Positions 53,301 to 61,985 of a DNA stretch of 64,000 nucleotides are shown in pieces. Numbering within the stretch: the first letter of the stretch is position 1; every line of letters begins with the position of its first letter. Origin of the DNA: Streptomyces scabiei 87.22 (GTDB lineage: Bacteria; Actinomycetota; Actinomycetes; Streptomycetales; Streptomycetaceae). A program made the translations under genes and the position numbers. The DNA lies in NCBI RefSeq assembly GCF_000091305.1, contig NC_013929.1, forward strand, positions 1,116,001 to 1,180,000. The letters are read 5' to 3'. The notes beneath the pieces are model-generated. The model searched no databases. It worked only from the letters and a program-made list of their open reading frames with translations, and was not told the origin of the DNA.

Positions 53301-54056
53301 ATGGCCGTGCCGAAGCTCGCCGTGTTCAAACTGGCTTCCTGCGACGGTTGTCAGCTGACCCTGCTGGACTGCGAGGACGAACTCCTCGCGCTGGCGGGGC
53401 AGGTGGACATCGCCCACTTCCTGGAGGCCTCCAGCGCGGTCGGGGACGGACCGTACGACCTGGCACTGGTCGAGGGTTCGGTCACCACCGCCGAGGACGC
53501 CGGGCGGGTCCGGGAGATCCGGTCCGCCTCGCGTCGTCTGGTCACGATCGGCGCGTGCGCGACCGCGGGCGGCATCCAGGCACTGCGCAACTACGCGGAC
53601 GTCGACGAGTACCGGCGGGTCGTCTACGCCCACCCCGAGTACGTCTCGACCCTGGCCACGTCCACACCGGTGTCGGCCCACGTGGACGTCGACTTCGAAC
53701 TGCGCGGCTGCCCGATCGACAAGCGGCAGCTCATCGAGGTGATCACCGCATATCTCGCCGGACGCCGGCCGGACGTCCCGAACCACAGTGTGTGCTTCGA
53801 GTGCAAGCGGCGCGGCACGGTCTGCGTCACCGTCGCCCACGGCACGCCCTGCCTCGGACCGGTCACCCACGCCGGCTGCGGGGCCCTGTGCCCCGCGTAC
53901 GGGCGGGGCTGTTACGGCTGTTTCGGGCCCTCGGGCACGGTGAACCTGCCCGCGCTGATCCCCGTGCTGCGACGGGACGGCCTCGACGACGCCGCCACCG
54001 ATCGATTGCTGCACACCTTCAACGCCCTCGCTTTCGACGAGGAGGTGCCGAAGTGA
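53301..54056 (+). CDS. hydD: [NiFe]-hydrogenase small subunit (HydD-like)
   Basis: 251 residues from the ATG at 53301, 1 bp after hydG. The cysteines for three Fe-S clusters are visible: [12 protein letters not shown] near residue 13, [25 protein letters not shown], and [14 protein letters not shown] with [12 protein letters not shown]. There is no Tat signal, so the enzyme is cytoplasmic, as expected for group 3b. Followed by the large subunit with a 4-bp overlap (GTGA). Confidence 0.92.
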   Translation: MAVPKLAVFKLASCDGCQLTLLDCEDELLALAGQVDIAHFLEASSAVGDGPYDLALVEGSVTTAEDAGRVREIRSASRRLVTIGACATAGGIQALRNYADVDEYRRVVYAHPEYVSTLATSTPVSAHVDVDFELRGCPIDKRQLIEVITAYLAGRRPDVPNHSVCFECKRRGTVCVTVAHGTPCLGPVTHAGCGALCPAYGRGCYGCFGPSGTVNLPALIPVLRRDGLDDAATDRLLHTFNALAFDEEVPK

Positions 54057-55384
54057 CCCATCGCGGCTCCCGAGTCCTGCATGTCGGTTCGCTCGCCCGG
54101 GTGGAGGGTGAGGGCGCGCTGCGGCTGAGCGTCCACGACGGTATGGTGCGCGAGGCCCGGCTCGACATCTACGAACCGCCCCGTTTCTTCGAGGCGTTCC
54201 TGCGAGGCCGGGCGTACACCGAGCCGCCCGACATCACCGCCCGGGTGTGCGGAATCTGTCCGGTGGCGTATCAGATGAGCGCGTGCGCGGCCGTCGAGGA
54301 CGCCTGCGGCGTCACCGTCGACCAGGGGATCCGTGAGCTGCGCAGGCTGCTGTACTGCGGCGAGTGGATCGAGAGCCACACCCTGCACGTCTACCTGCTG
54401 CACGCGCCGGACTTCCTGGGCCGGGCGAGCGCGATCGAGCTGGCACGCACGCACCGGGCGGAGGTCGAGCGGGGGCTGAGGCTGAAGAAGGCGGGCAACT
54501 CCGTGATGGAGCTGCTGGGCGGACGGGCCGTCCATCCCGTCAACGTACGGCTCGGGGGTTTCCACCGCGCCCCGACCCGTTCCGAACTGCGGCCGCTGGC
54601 TGAAGAGTTGAGGAAGGCACTGGACGACGCGCTGGAGACCGTGCGCTGGGTGGCCGGGTTCGAGTTCCCCGAGGCCCGGGTCGACGCCGACCTGTTCGCG
54701 CTGGCCGCCCCCGACACGTATGCCGTCGAGGGCGGCACTCCGACCGTGCTGCGCTCCGACGGTACGCTCCGGTCCTTCCCGGTGCGGGACTTCACCGGCC
54801 ACGTCACCGAGACCCAGGTGCCGCACTCCACGGCGTTGCACGCCCGGTTGGACGGGCGACGCCATCTCACCGGTGCCCTGGCCAGGTTCGCGGTCGGCGG
54901 GCGCCTGCTGTCACCGGTGGCGCTGGAGGCCGCGCGTGCGGCGGGGCTGGGTGATCCGCGCGAGGGCGCGGTGTGCCGCAACCCTTTCCGGACCATCCTG
55001 GTTCGGGCCGTGGAGGTCGTGTACGCCGTGGAGGAGGCGCTGCGGATCATCGAGGCGTACGAGCCGCCGCCGCGCCCGTACACCGAGGTCCCGCCGGCCG
55101 CCGGCGTCGGCCACGGGGCGACCGAGGCCCCGCGCGGACTGCTCTATCACCGCTACACGATCGACGCCGACGGCATTCTGACCGATGCCCGGCTCGTTCC
55201 GCCCACCGCGCAGAACCAGGGCGCGATCGAGGACGACCTGCTCCGTGTCGCCCAGGACGCGATCACCGGCGGCGACCCGGACGACGCGGAGCTGACGGCC
55301 CTGTGCGAGCGGGCGATCCGCAACCACGACCCGTGCATTTCCTGCTCCGCACACTTCCTCGACCTGACCGTCGTCCGCACCTGA
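54053..55384 (+). CDS. hydA: [NiFe]-hydrogenase large (catalytic) subunit (HydA-like)
   Basis: 443 residues from a GTG at 54053. Nickel-binding cysteines: L1 motif [16 protein letters not shown] near residue 64 and L2 motif [13 protein letters not shown] at the C-terminus, followed by a short tail for the maturation protease. The L1 His seen in most uptake hydrogenases is Tyr here, as in group 3b sequences I know. The bifunctional group 3b enzyme couples H2 to NADP(H) and is oxygen-tolerant to a degree. In Mycobacterium smegmatis the equivalent Hyh is induced by hypoxia under DosR and disposes of reductant as H2. Confidence 0.92.
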   Translation: MTHRGSRVLHVGSLARVEGEGALRLSVHDGMVREARLDIYEPPRFFEAFLRGRAYTEPPDITARVCGICPVAYQMSACAAVEDACGVTVDQGIRELRRLLYCGEWIESHTLHVYLLHAPDFLGRASAIELARTHRAEVERGLRLKKAGNSVMELLGGRAVHPVNVRLGGFHRAPTRSELRPLAEELRKALDDALETVRWVAGFEFPEARVDADLFALAAPDTYAVEGGTPTVLRSDGTLRSFPVRDFTGHVTETQVPHSTALHARLDGRRHLTGALARFAVGGRLLSPVALEAARAAGLGDPREGAVCRNPFRTILVRAVEVVYAVEEALRIIEAYEPPPRPYTEVPPAAGVGHGATEAPRGLLYHRYTIDADGILTDARLVPPTAQNQGAIEDDLLRVAQDAITGGDPDDAELTALCERAIRNHDPCISCSAHFLDLTVVRT

Positions 55385-55395
55385 AGGAGGCCATG

Positions 55396-56022
55396 ATGGC
55401 TGATTCTCCGTACACCGTGAGCGACGTCATGACACACACCGTCGTCGCTGTGGGGCGTGACGCGCCCTTCAAGGAGATCGTCCAGCTGTTCGACCAGTGG
55501 AAGGTCAGCGCTCTGCCCGTACTGGAGGGCGAGGGCCGGGTCGTCGGCGTGGTGTCGGAGGCCGATCTGCTGCACAAGGAGGAGTTCCGGGACGCCGACG
55601 AGCGCCAGGGCGACTTCGCGGACCGCCTCAAGGCGGGCGCGGTCACCGCCGGGGAGCTGATGAACGCCCCCGCCGTCTCCGTCCACCCTGACGCCTCCCT
55701 GGCCGAGGCGGCCCGCATCATGGCGCGCCGCAAGGTCAAGCGGCTCCCGGTCGTCGACCGCGTCGGCATGCTCCAGGGTGTGGTCAGCCGCGGGGACCTG
55801 CTCAAGGTGTTCCTCCGCCCCGACGAGGAGCTGGCCGAGGAGATACGCGGCTCCGTCCTCACCTCGCTCCCGTCCACGGAGGCGATCACTGTCGCCGTCG
55901 CGGAGGGCGTGGTGACGTTGGGCGGTTCGCTCCCCGACCGCGGTCTCGTACCCGTCCTGGCCCGGGCCGCACGGGCCGTGGAGGGGGTCGTCGACATCCG
56001 TCTCGACCTCTCGCATCGCTGA
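55396..56022 (+). CDS. CBS-pair and BON domain protein
   Basis: 208 residues from the ATG at 55396 (GGAGG five bases upstream; an ATG three bases earlier is too close). Two CBS motifs (VSDVMTHTVVAVGRDAPFKE ... VVGVVSEADLLHKEEFRDAD; VHPDASLAEAARIMARRKVK ... LQGVVSRGDLLKVFLR) and a BON domain (ITVAVAEGVVTLGGSLPDRG). A paralogue of the 47996-48676 gene. It begins 11 bp after hydA, so it is the last gene of the hydrogenase operon and may sense adenylate state. Confidence 0.88.
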   Translation: MADSPYTVSDVMTHTVVAVGRDAPFKEIVQLFDQWKVSALPVLEGEGRVVGVVSEADLLHKEEFRDADERQGDFADRLKAGAVTAGELMNAPAVSVHPDASLAEAARIMARRKVKRLPVVDRVGMLQGVVSRGDLLKVFLRPDEELAEEIRGSVLTSLPSTEAITVAVAEGVVTLGGSLPDRGLVPVLARAARAVEGVVDIRLDLSHR

Positions 56023-56051
56023 CCGTGCCGCCCGGTGCGACGGCCCGCCCG

Positions 56052-56720
56052 TCAGCCTGTCGCCGCTCGGTGGAGGCCGTCCAGGACAAGATCGAGTCCG
56101 AAGGTGAACTCGTCGCCGTAGGCATACCCGGGACGCATCACGTGAGCGGTCGCGATCTCCCTCAGGTGCGGATACTCGCCGTCACCGAAACCGCTCGTGA
56201 TGGATTCGGCCAGTTCGGCGGTCTCCTCCGGGGAGTCGAAGGGCAGGCTCTTCTCCTGCAGGGCGAAGCCGTAGATGTAGCTGTCCAGGAGCGAGACGGC
56301 GTGGGCGGTCAGGGTCAGGGAGAAGCCGCCTCGGCGGAGACAGCCGAGCACGGCGTCGTGGTGACGCAGGGTGGCAGGGCCCGGATTGGACCGTGACTCC
56401 ATCAGTCCGATGGCCCAGCGGTGCCGGGTCAGCACCAGGCGCATGGAGACGGCCCGCTGCCGCATCGCCTCCCGCCAGTCGTCGCCGGGCTCGGGCAGCT
56501 CGACCTCGCCGAAGACCAGGTCGACCATGCCGTCGAGCAGATCGTCCTTGTGGGCCACGTGGTTGTAGAGGGACATCGCCTCCACTCCGACGGCCTCGCC
56601 GAGTCTGCGCATGCTGAGCGTCTCCAGGCCGCCTGCGTCGGCGAGTTCGACGGCTGCGCGCAGCACGCGCTGCCGGGTGAGTGTCTCGCGGTTCGTCTGC
56701 GGCCTGGTACGTCGGGGCAC
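56052..56720 (-). CDS. TetR-family transcriptional repressor
   Basis: 222 residues from the ATG at 56720. The N-terminal HTH is [40 protein letters not shown]. The rest matches TetR_C-type ligand-binding cores of Streptomyces ([37 protein letters not shown]). It is divergent from the oxidoreductase gene, and three palindromic operators lie between them, so it surely represses both itself and that gene. Ligand unknown. Confidence 0.9.
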   Translation of the reverse strand: MPRRTRPQTNRETLTRQRVLRAAVELADAGGLETLSMRRLGEAVGVEAMSLYNHVAHKDDLLDGMVDLVFGEVELPEPGDDWREAMRQRAVSMRLVLTRHRWAIGLMESRSNPGPATLRHHDAVLGCLRRGGFSLTLTAHAVSLLDSYIYGFALQEKSLPFDSPEETAELAESITSGFGDGEYPHLREIATAHVMRPGYAYGDEFTFGLDLVLDGLHRAATG

Positions 56721-56763
56721 GGTGAGCGCTCACTTCCTCTCTCGGTCTCTCGGCGTTGACGAG

Positions 56764-56814
56764 CTTACGCCGTAAGTGCTGTACTTACGGCGTAAGCAAT
56801 ACTTACACCGTAAG
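56764..56814. promoter_or_regulatory. Three TetR-type operators
   Basis: CTTACGCCGTAAG (56764-56776), CTTACGGCGTAAG (56784-56796) and CTTACACCGTAAG (56802-56814) are near-perfect palindromes, starts 20 and 18 bases apart, in the intergenic space between the tetR gene and the oxidoreductase. They cover the likely promoters of both genes. Confidence 0.85.
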
Positions 56815-56838
56815 TACGGAGAGGTGGGAGATCCGACG

Positions 56839-57867
56839 ATGCACAAGACGAGCCGACCGATCGCAACCAGCGGATCCACGACCATGGCGGCCGTGGTACA
56901 GGAGCGCTACGGCACCCGGCCGGAACCCGTGCTTCGCGTGGCGCGGCTCCCCAAGCCCGGCATCGGGCCCGGCGAGGTACTGGTGCGGGTGCGTGCCTCC
57001 AGCGTGGACCGGGGCACCTGGCACATGATGGCCGGACTGCCCTACGCGGTCCGGCCCGTGAGCGGGCTGCGCAGGCCGAGGCTTCCCAATCCCGGCCGCA
57101 ACATCGCCGGCGTCGTCGAGGCGGTCGGGTCGACCGTGACCGGATTCGCACCCGGTGACGAGGTCTACGGCACCGCACCCGCCGCCTTCGCCGACTACGC
57201 CGCCGCCCGGCCCGACAGAATCGCTCCCAAGCCGACGGGACTCACCTTCGAAGAAGCGGCGACGGTGCCCGTCAGCGCGCTCACCGCGCTCCAGGCGGTG
57301 CGTGACCAGGGCAGGATCGAGCAGGGTCAGGAGGTCCTGATCACGGGAGCCGCCGGCGGCGTGGGCACCTTCGCCGTCCAGCTCGCCCACCACCTCGGCG
57401 CCCGGGTCACGGCGGTCGCGAGCACCCCCAAGCTCGACGCCGTACGGTCACTGGGTGCCGACCACGTGATCGACTACACCCGCGAGGACTTCCTCGCCGA
57501 CGGACGACGCTACGACACCATCGTCGACATCGCCGGCAACCGCCGTCTGCGGGATCTGCGGGACGCTCTCACACCCCACGGCAGGTTGGTCATCACCGGC
57601 GGTGAGACGGACGGCCCCTGGCTCGGCGGCACCGACCGGCAACTCCGCGCCCAGATGCTGTCCCCCTTCGTCGGCCAGCACCTCGGCACCTTCATCGCCA
57701 CCGAGCACGCCGTCGCACTGCGCAAGGTGACCACGCTCATCGACACGGGCGCGCTCAGACCCGTCGTGGACCGCGTCCATCCGCTCGCCGAGACCGCCTC
57801 GGCGATCCGACGTCTGCTCGACGGCCGCGTCACCGGCAAGCTGGCGCTCGCCCTCCCCTTCGAGTGA
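56839..57867 (+). CDS. NAD(P)-dependent medium-chain oxidoreductase (quinone-reductase-like)
   Basis: 342 residues from the ATG at 56839. GroES-like N-terminal part (GPGEVLVRVRASSVDRGTWH, GRNIAGVVEAVGSTVTGFAP, GDEVYGT) and a Rossmann NADPH site (VLITGAAGGVGTFAVQLAHH). Zinc ligands are absent, so it belongs with the quinone oxidoreductase/zeta-crystallin type MDRs. It probably reduces quinones or enones. It is under control of the TetR gene next door via the three operators. Confidence 0.9.
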   Translation: MHKTSRPIATSGSTTMAAVVQERYGTRPEPVLRVARLPKPGIGPGEVLVRVRASSVDRGTWHMMAGLPYAVRPVSGLRRPRLPNPGRNIAGVVEAVGSTVTGFAPGDEVYGTAPAAFADYAAARPDRIAPKPTGLTFEEAATVPVSALTALQAVRDQGRIEQGQEVLITGAAGGVGTFAVQLAHHLGARVTAVASTPKLDAVRSLGADHVIDYTREDFLADGRRYDTIVDIAGNRRLRDLRDALTPHGRLVITGGETDGPWLGGTDRQLRAQMLSPFVGQHLGTFIATEHAVALRKVTTLIDTGALRPVVDRVHPLAETASAIRRLLDGRVTGKLALALPFE

Positions 57868-58112
57868 CGATCCCACTCGACACCCGGCCCCACGGCACAA
57901 CCACCGCCCAGGGACATCCTCACGGCCGCCCACGACTGCGCGTGCACCGAGAGTCGCGGAGAAGAGCGCGTTGCGGCGCACGTCTGAGCGGCCGGCACCA
58001 CCCCGGTCAGCTCCGCCCGGGCGGACTCCCCACGTGGTCCTCCACCGGCGCGGTGCCGTCCTGACCGGCGCAGGCCTCACGGGAGAACATCACCCGCCTT
58101 GCGGTCGGGGCA

Positions 58113-59037
<925 letters not shown>

Positions 59038-59071
59038 GCGATGATCCTGCGGCGCCGCACCGCCCGACTCC

Positions 59072-59824
59072 TCAGGTGAGGGCGTCGATGAGCATCAGCG
59101 CTGCCACGGCCAACAGCAGGACGGCGAAGGTGCGTTGCAGCAGGGGGCCCGTGACCTTGGCGGCCAGGCGTCTGCCGTCCCAGGCGCCCAGGACGGCCGC
59201 CCCGGTGAAGGGGCCGATCACCGCCCAGTCGACGCCGACGGTCGTGGCGCCGCGGGTGACCAGGGAGGCCAGTGAGTTCGCCGAGATGACCAGCAGGCTG
59301 GTGCCCACGGCGGCCTGCATCTCGAAGGCGAGCACGGTGACCAGGGCCGGGACGGCGAGGAACCCTCCGCCGACCCCGAGCAGACCGGTCAGCGCACCCA
59401 GCCCCGCGCCGGTTCCGGCGGCCCGGGCGGGCTGCCTCCCGCCGGCCGCCGGACCGATGGCGGCGCGGCCGGGACGCAGCATGCGGACGGCCGCGAGTGC
59501 GGCGATGGCCGCGAATGCGGCGGTCAGCAACGGCTGGGGCACGCGGGATGCCGCAGCTCCGGCTGCGGCGGCGGGCAGGAGGCCGGCCGCGGCGAACAGG
59601 GCGCCGGCTTTCCAGCGGACATGTCCGGTGCGGGCGTGGGCGTACAGAGCGGTGAGCGAGGTGACCGTGACGATGATCAGACTGGCGGTGGTCGCGGCAC
59701 CCGGGGTGAAGCCGAGCAGGTAGATCAGCGCCGGAACGGCCAGGACACTGCCGCCCCCGCCGAGTGCGCCGAGCGCGAGCCCGACCACCGCCCCCGCGAT
59801 CAGGGCCAGGATCAGCGCACTCAC
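59072..59824 (-). CDS. TauE/SafE-family sulfite/sulfonate exporter
   Basis: 250 residues from a GTG at 59824, which overlaps the rhodanese stop by 4 bp (GTGA). About seven or eight hydrophobic segments and the family GGGGSVLAVPALIYLLG and LLGVGGGFLAVPALV repeats. It would remove sulfite or thiosulfate made by persulfide oxidation. Last gene of the leftward operon that begins with the metallo-beta-lactamase fusion. Confidence 0.88.
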   Translation of the reverse strand: MSALILALIAGAVVGLALGALGGGGSVLAVPALIYLLGFTPGAATTASLIIVTVTSLTALYAHARTGHVRWKAGALFAAAGLLPAAAAGAAASRVPQPLLTAAFAAIAALAAVRMLRPGRAAIGPAAGGRQPARAAGTGAGLGALTGLLGVGGGFLAVPALVTVLAFEMQAAVGTSLLVISANSLASLVTRGATTVGVDWAVIGPFTGAAVLGAWDGRRLAAKVTGPLLQRTFAVLLLAVAALMLIDALT

Positions 59825-60189
59825 GCTATGACACCGTCGCTGCCGTCCTGGCCGAGGACCGGCAGCCCCGCACGCGCCCAGGCGGTCATGCCGCCGGCGA
59901 CATCCGTGGCCTGAAAGCCGCGCCCGCCCAGCAACGAGGCGGCCTGCTGGGAGCGGTGACCCGAGCGGCAGATCGTGATCACCAGCCTGCCCTGCACGGC
60001 CGCCGGAAGCGACGCTCCCGCCGCCAGACGGGTCAGGGGCAGGTGCAGCGCGCCGGGCGCGTGGCCGGCGTTCCACTCCGCCGTCTCGCGGACGTCCAGC
60101 AGGACGGCGGTGCCGTCACTGGTCTGCTCGTGGGCCGGCTGAGGGGTGAGACGTCCGCGGCCACGGCCGCGGCGGAGAAACGAGAACAT
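59821..60189 (-). CDS. Single-domain rhodanese
   Basis: 122 residues from the ATG at 60189. A rhodanese fold with active Cys in ITICRSGHRSQQAASLL. A short basic N-terminus (FSFLRRGRGRGR) precedes the domain. It moves sulfane sulfur between thiols in the cytoplasm. Overlaps the downstream TauE/SafE start, and follows the MBL fusion by 38 bp, so all three are one operon. Confidence 0.9.
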   Translation of the reverse strand: MFSFLRRGRGRGRLTPQPAHEQTSDGTAVLLDVRETAEWNAGHAPGALHLPLTRLAAGASLPAAVQGRLVITICRSGHRSQQAASLLGGRGFQATDVAGGMTAWARAGLPVLGQDGSDGVIA

Positions 60190-60227
60190 CGGGGAATCAC
60201 TTTCGTGCGGATGCGCGGCAGGGCGTG

Positions 60228-61604
60228 TCAGTCGGTGCGGCCAGGGCGCATGATCGTCAGTCCCGCCTCGGCAGCGGCGTCGAATCCGTCGTCGACGGCG
60301 ACCACGTCCCGGCCTGCGGCATCGAGCAGGGAGGCGGCGATCGCCGCGCGCATCCCACCGGCGCAGTGCACCCACACCACCCCGTCCGGCACCTCGCCGA
60401 GGCGGCCGTGCAGCTCGTGGACGGGGAGGTGGAGCGAGCCGTCGATGCAGCCGCCCGCACGCTCCGCGTCGCGGCGCACGTCCAGAACGACCACGCCGTC
60501 GCCGCGTCGGCGGGCATCGGCCAGGTCGGCGAAGCGGGCGCGGGGGAAGGAGGCGAGCCGTTCGCCCGCACGGATCCAGGCGGCCGGGTCTCCGGTGGCG
60601 GCTGCGGCCGGGCGGTCGATGCCCACCCGCGCCAGCTCCCGCTGAGCGGCGGCGATCCTCCGGGGCGTCTCGGCGAGCAGGGTGACGGGCTTGCCCCACG
60701 GGATCAGCCAGGCCAGGTAGGTGGCGAGCTTGCCGTCGCCCTCGAAGTTGAACGACCCGGTCACGTGCCCCTCGGCGAAGGCCGTGCGGCTGCGCAGGTC
60801 CACCACCCACTCCCCCGCGGCCAGCCGGGAAGCGATCTCCTCGGCGTCCGCACGCTCCGGAGGGGTGAGGTCGACCGGATCGGGACCCGCGGCGTTGGCC
60901 GGGCCCATGTGCGCGTAGTAGGCGGGCACGTCGTCCAGCCCGGCGAGCGTCCGGGCGACGAAGGTGTCCACGTCCAGGGTCAGCGCGTCGTTGGCCGTGC
61001 GTTCCTTGCCGATGGTGGTCGCGTCCCCCTCGGCATGCGAGGAGGAGCAGAAACTGCCGAACCCGTGGGTCGGCAGCACCGGCACCTCGTCGTCCAGCTC
61101 CTCGGCAAGCCGATGGGCGGAGGCGTGCTGGGCGCGGGCCAGCTGCTCGGTCAGCCGCGGCTCGACCAGATCGGGGCGGCCCACCGTACCGATGAGCAGG
61201 GATCCGCCGGTGAACACCGCCGCGCCGCGTCCGTCCTCGGTGAGGACGTAGGAGGTGTGGTGGGGGGTGTGTCCGGGCGTGGCGACCGCACGCAGCACCA
61301 GCCCCTCGTCGACCGCCACGATGTCGCCGTCGGCGACCGGGGTGCGGGCGAACGACACGTGCGCTCCGGCCGGCACCAAGTACCGGGCACCGGTGACGCG
61401 GGCCAGCTCCAGACCGCCGGTGACGTAGTCGTTGTGCACATGGGTCTCGGCCACGAGAGCGATACGCACTCCACGGCGGGCCGCTGCGGCGATGACCTGA
61501 TCGATGTCCCGCGGCGGGTCCACGACCACCGCGGCACCGGCCCCGCCGGCCAGGTAACTGCGGTTGCCCAGGCCCTCGAACTCCAGGGTGTCGACGAAGA
61601 ACAC
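60228..61604 (-). CDS. Persulfide dioxygenase-like metallo-beta-lactamase fused to two rhodanese domains
   Basis: 458 residues from a GTG at 61604 (GAGAGGAG ten bases upstream). The N-terminal MBL domain (about 1-230) has AETHVHNDYVTGGLELA and ATPGHTPHHTSYVL metal ligands of the ETHE1/CstB type. Two rhodanese domains follow. The first (about 255-350) lacks a cysteine at the active site; the second keeps it in WVHCAGGMRAAIAA near residue 420. Such fusions oxidise persulfide to sulfite and then pass sulfur on to thiosulfate. Two CstR-type operators lie at its promoter. Confidence 0.9.
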   Translation of the reverse strand: MFFVDTLEFEGLGNRSYLAGGAGAAVVVDPPRDIDQVIAAAARRGVRIALVAETHVHNDYVTGGLELARVTGARYLVPAGAHVSFARTPVADGDIVAVDEGLVLRAVATPGHTPHHTSYVLTEDGRGAAVFTGGSLLIGTVGRPDLVEPRLTEQLARAQHASAHRLAEELDDEVPVLPTHGFGSFCSSSHAEGDATTIGKERTANDALTLDVDTFVARTLAGLDDVPAYYAHMGPANAAGPDPVDLTPPERADAEEIASRLAAGEWVVDLRSRTAFAEGHVTGSFNFEGDGKLATYLAWLIPWGKPVTLLAETPRRIAAAQRELARVGIDRPAAAATGDPAAWIRAGERLASFPRARFADLADARRRGDGVVVLDVRRDAERAGGCIDGSLHLPVHELHGRLGEVPDGVVWVHCAGGMRAAIAASLLDAAGRDVVAVDDGFDAAAEAGLTIMRPGRTD

Positions 61605-61628
61605 GGCTCACGACTCCTCTCGGAAATG

Positions 61629-61680
61629 TACCCCCGGGGGTATCTGACGTCCACCTTAACAGCTATACCCAGGGGGGTAT
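61629..61680. promoter_or_regulatory. CstR-type operators 2 and 3
   Basis: TACCCCCGGGGGTA (61629-61642) is a perfect palindrome; ATACCCAGGGGGGTAT (61665-61680) matches the site at 58722. They lie 25-75 bp upstream of the persulfide dioxygenase-like gene, and also upstream of the rightward small frame and ATPase, which they may control. Confidence 0.8.
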
Positions 61681-61745
61681 TCCGAGGCGAAGGGCATCCG
61701 CTCAAGCCCATCGCCCGGTGCCCCTCGGGTACCCGGCTCGCCGCG

Positions 61746-61985
61746 ATGTTCGTCGCCGTCGGCCTCGTCTGCACCTCACATGCGCCGACCGCAGCCGCAC
61801 GGGGGCGTTCCGCCTCCACCTGGGCCCCACCGGCCCAGAGAGAGGGGCCGTTCTTCCCGCCGCCCGGGCTGGACGGCCCCGAGCCGTACCGCCGTGTGCG
61901 CGAGACGCTGGAACCGGAGCCCTGTGCCGGCCGATGGCCCGCCCAGCGAGCGGAGCCACGTCGGACGGGCGAGGAGGCCGGCTGA
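61746..61985 (+). CDS. Possible small protein coupled to the P-type ATPase
   Basis: A 79-residue frame from an ATG at 61746 whose TGA overlaps the ATPase start (TGATG). Composition is plausible (a short hydrophobic leader FVAVGLVCTSHAPTAAARG, then Pro-rich RETLEPEPCAGRWPAQRA) but no family or strong ribosome site is seen. It could be a leader that couples translation, or no gene at all. Confidence 0.3.
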   Translation: MFVAVGLVCTSHAPTAAARGRSASTWAPPAQREGPFFPPPGLDGPEPYRRVRETLEPEPCAGRWPAQRAEPRRTGEEAG

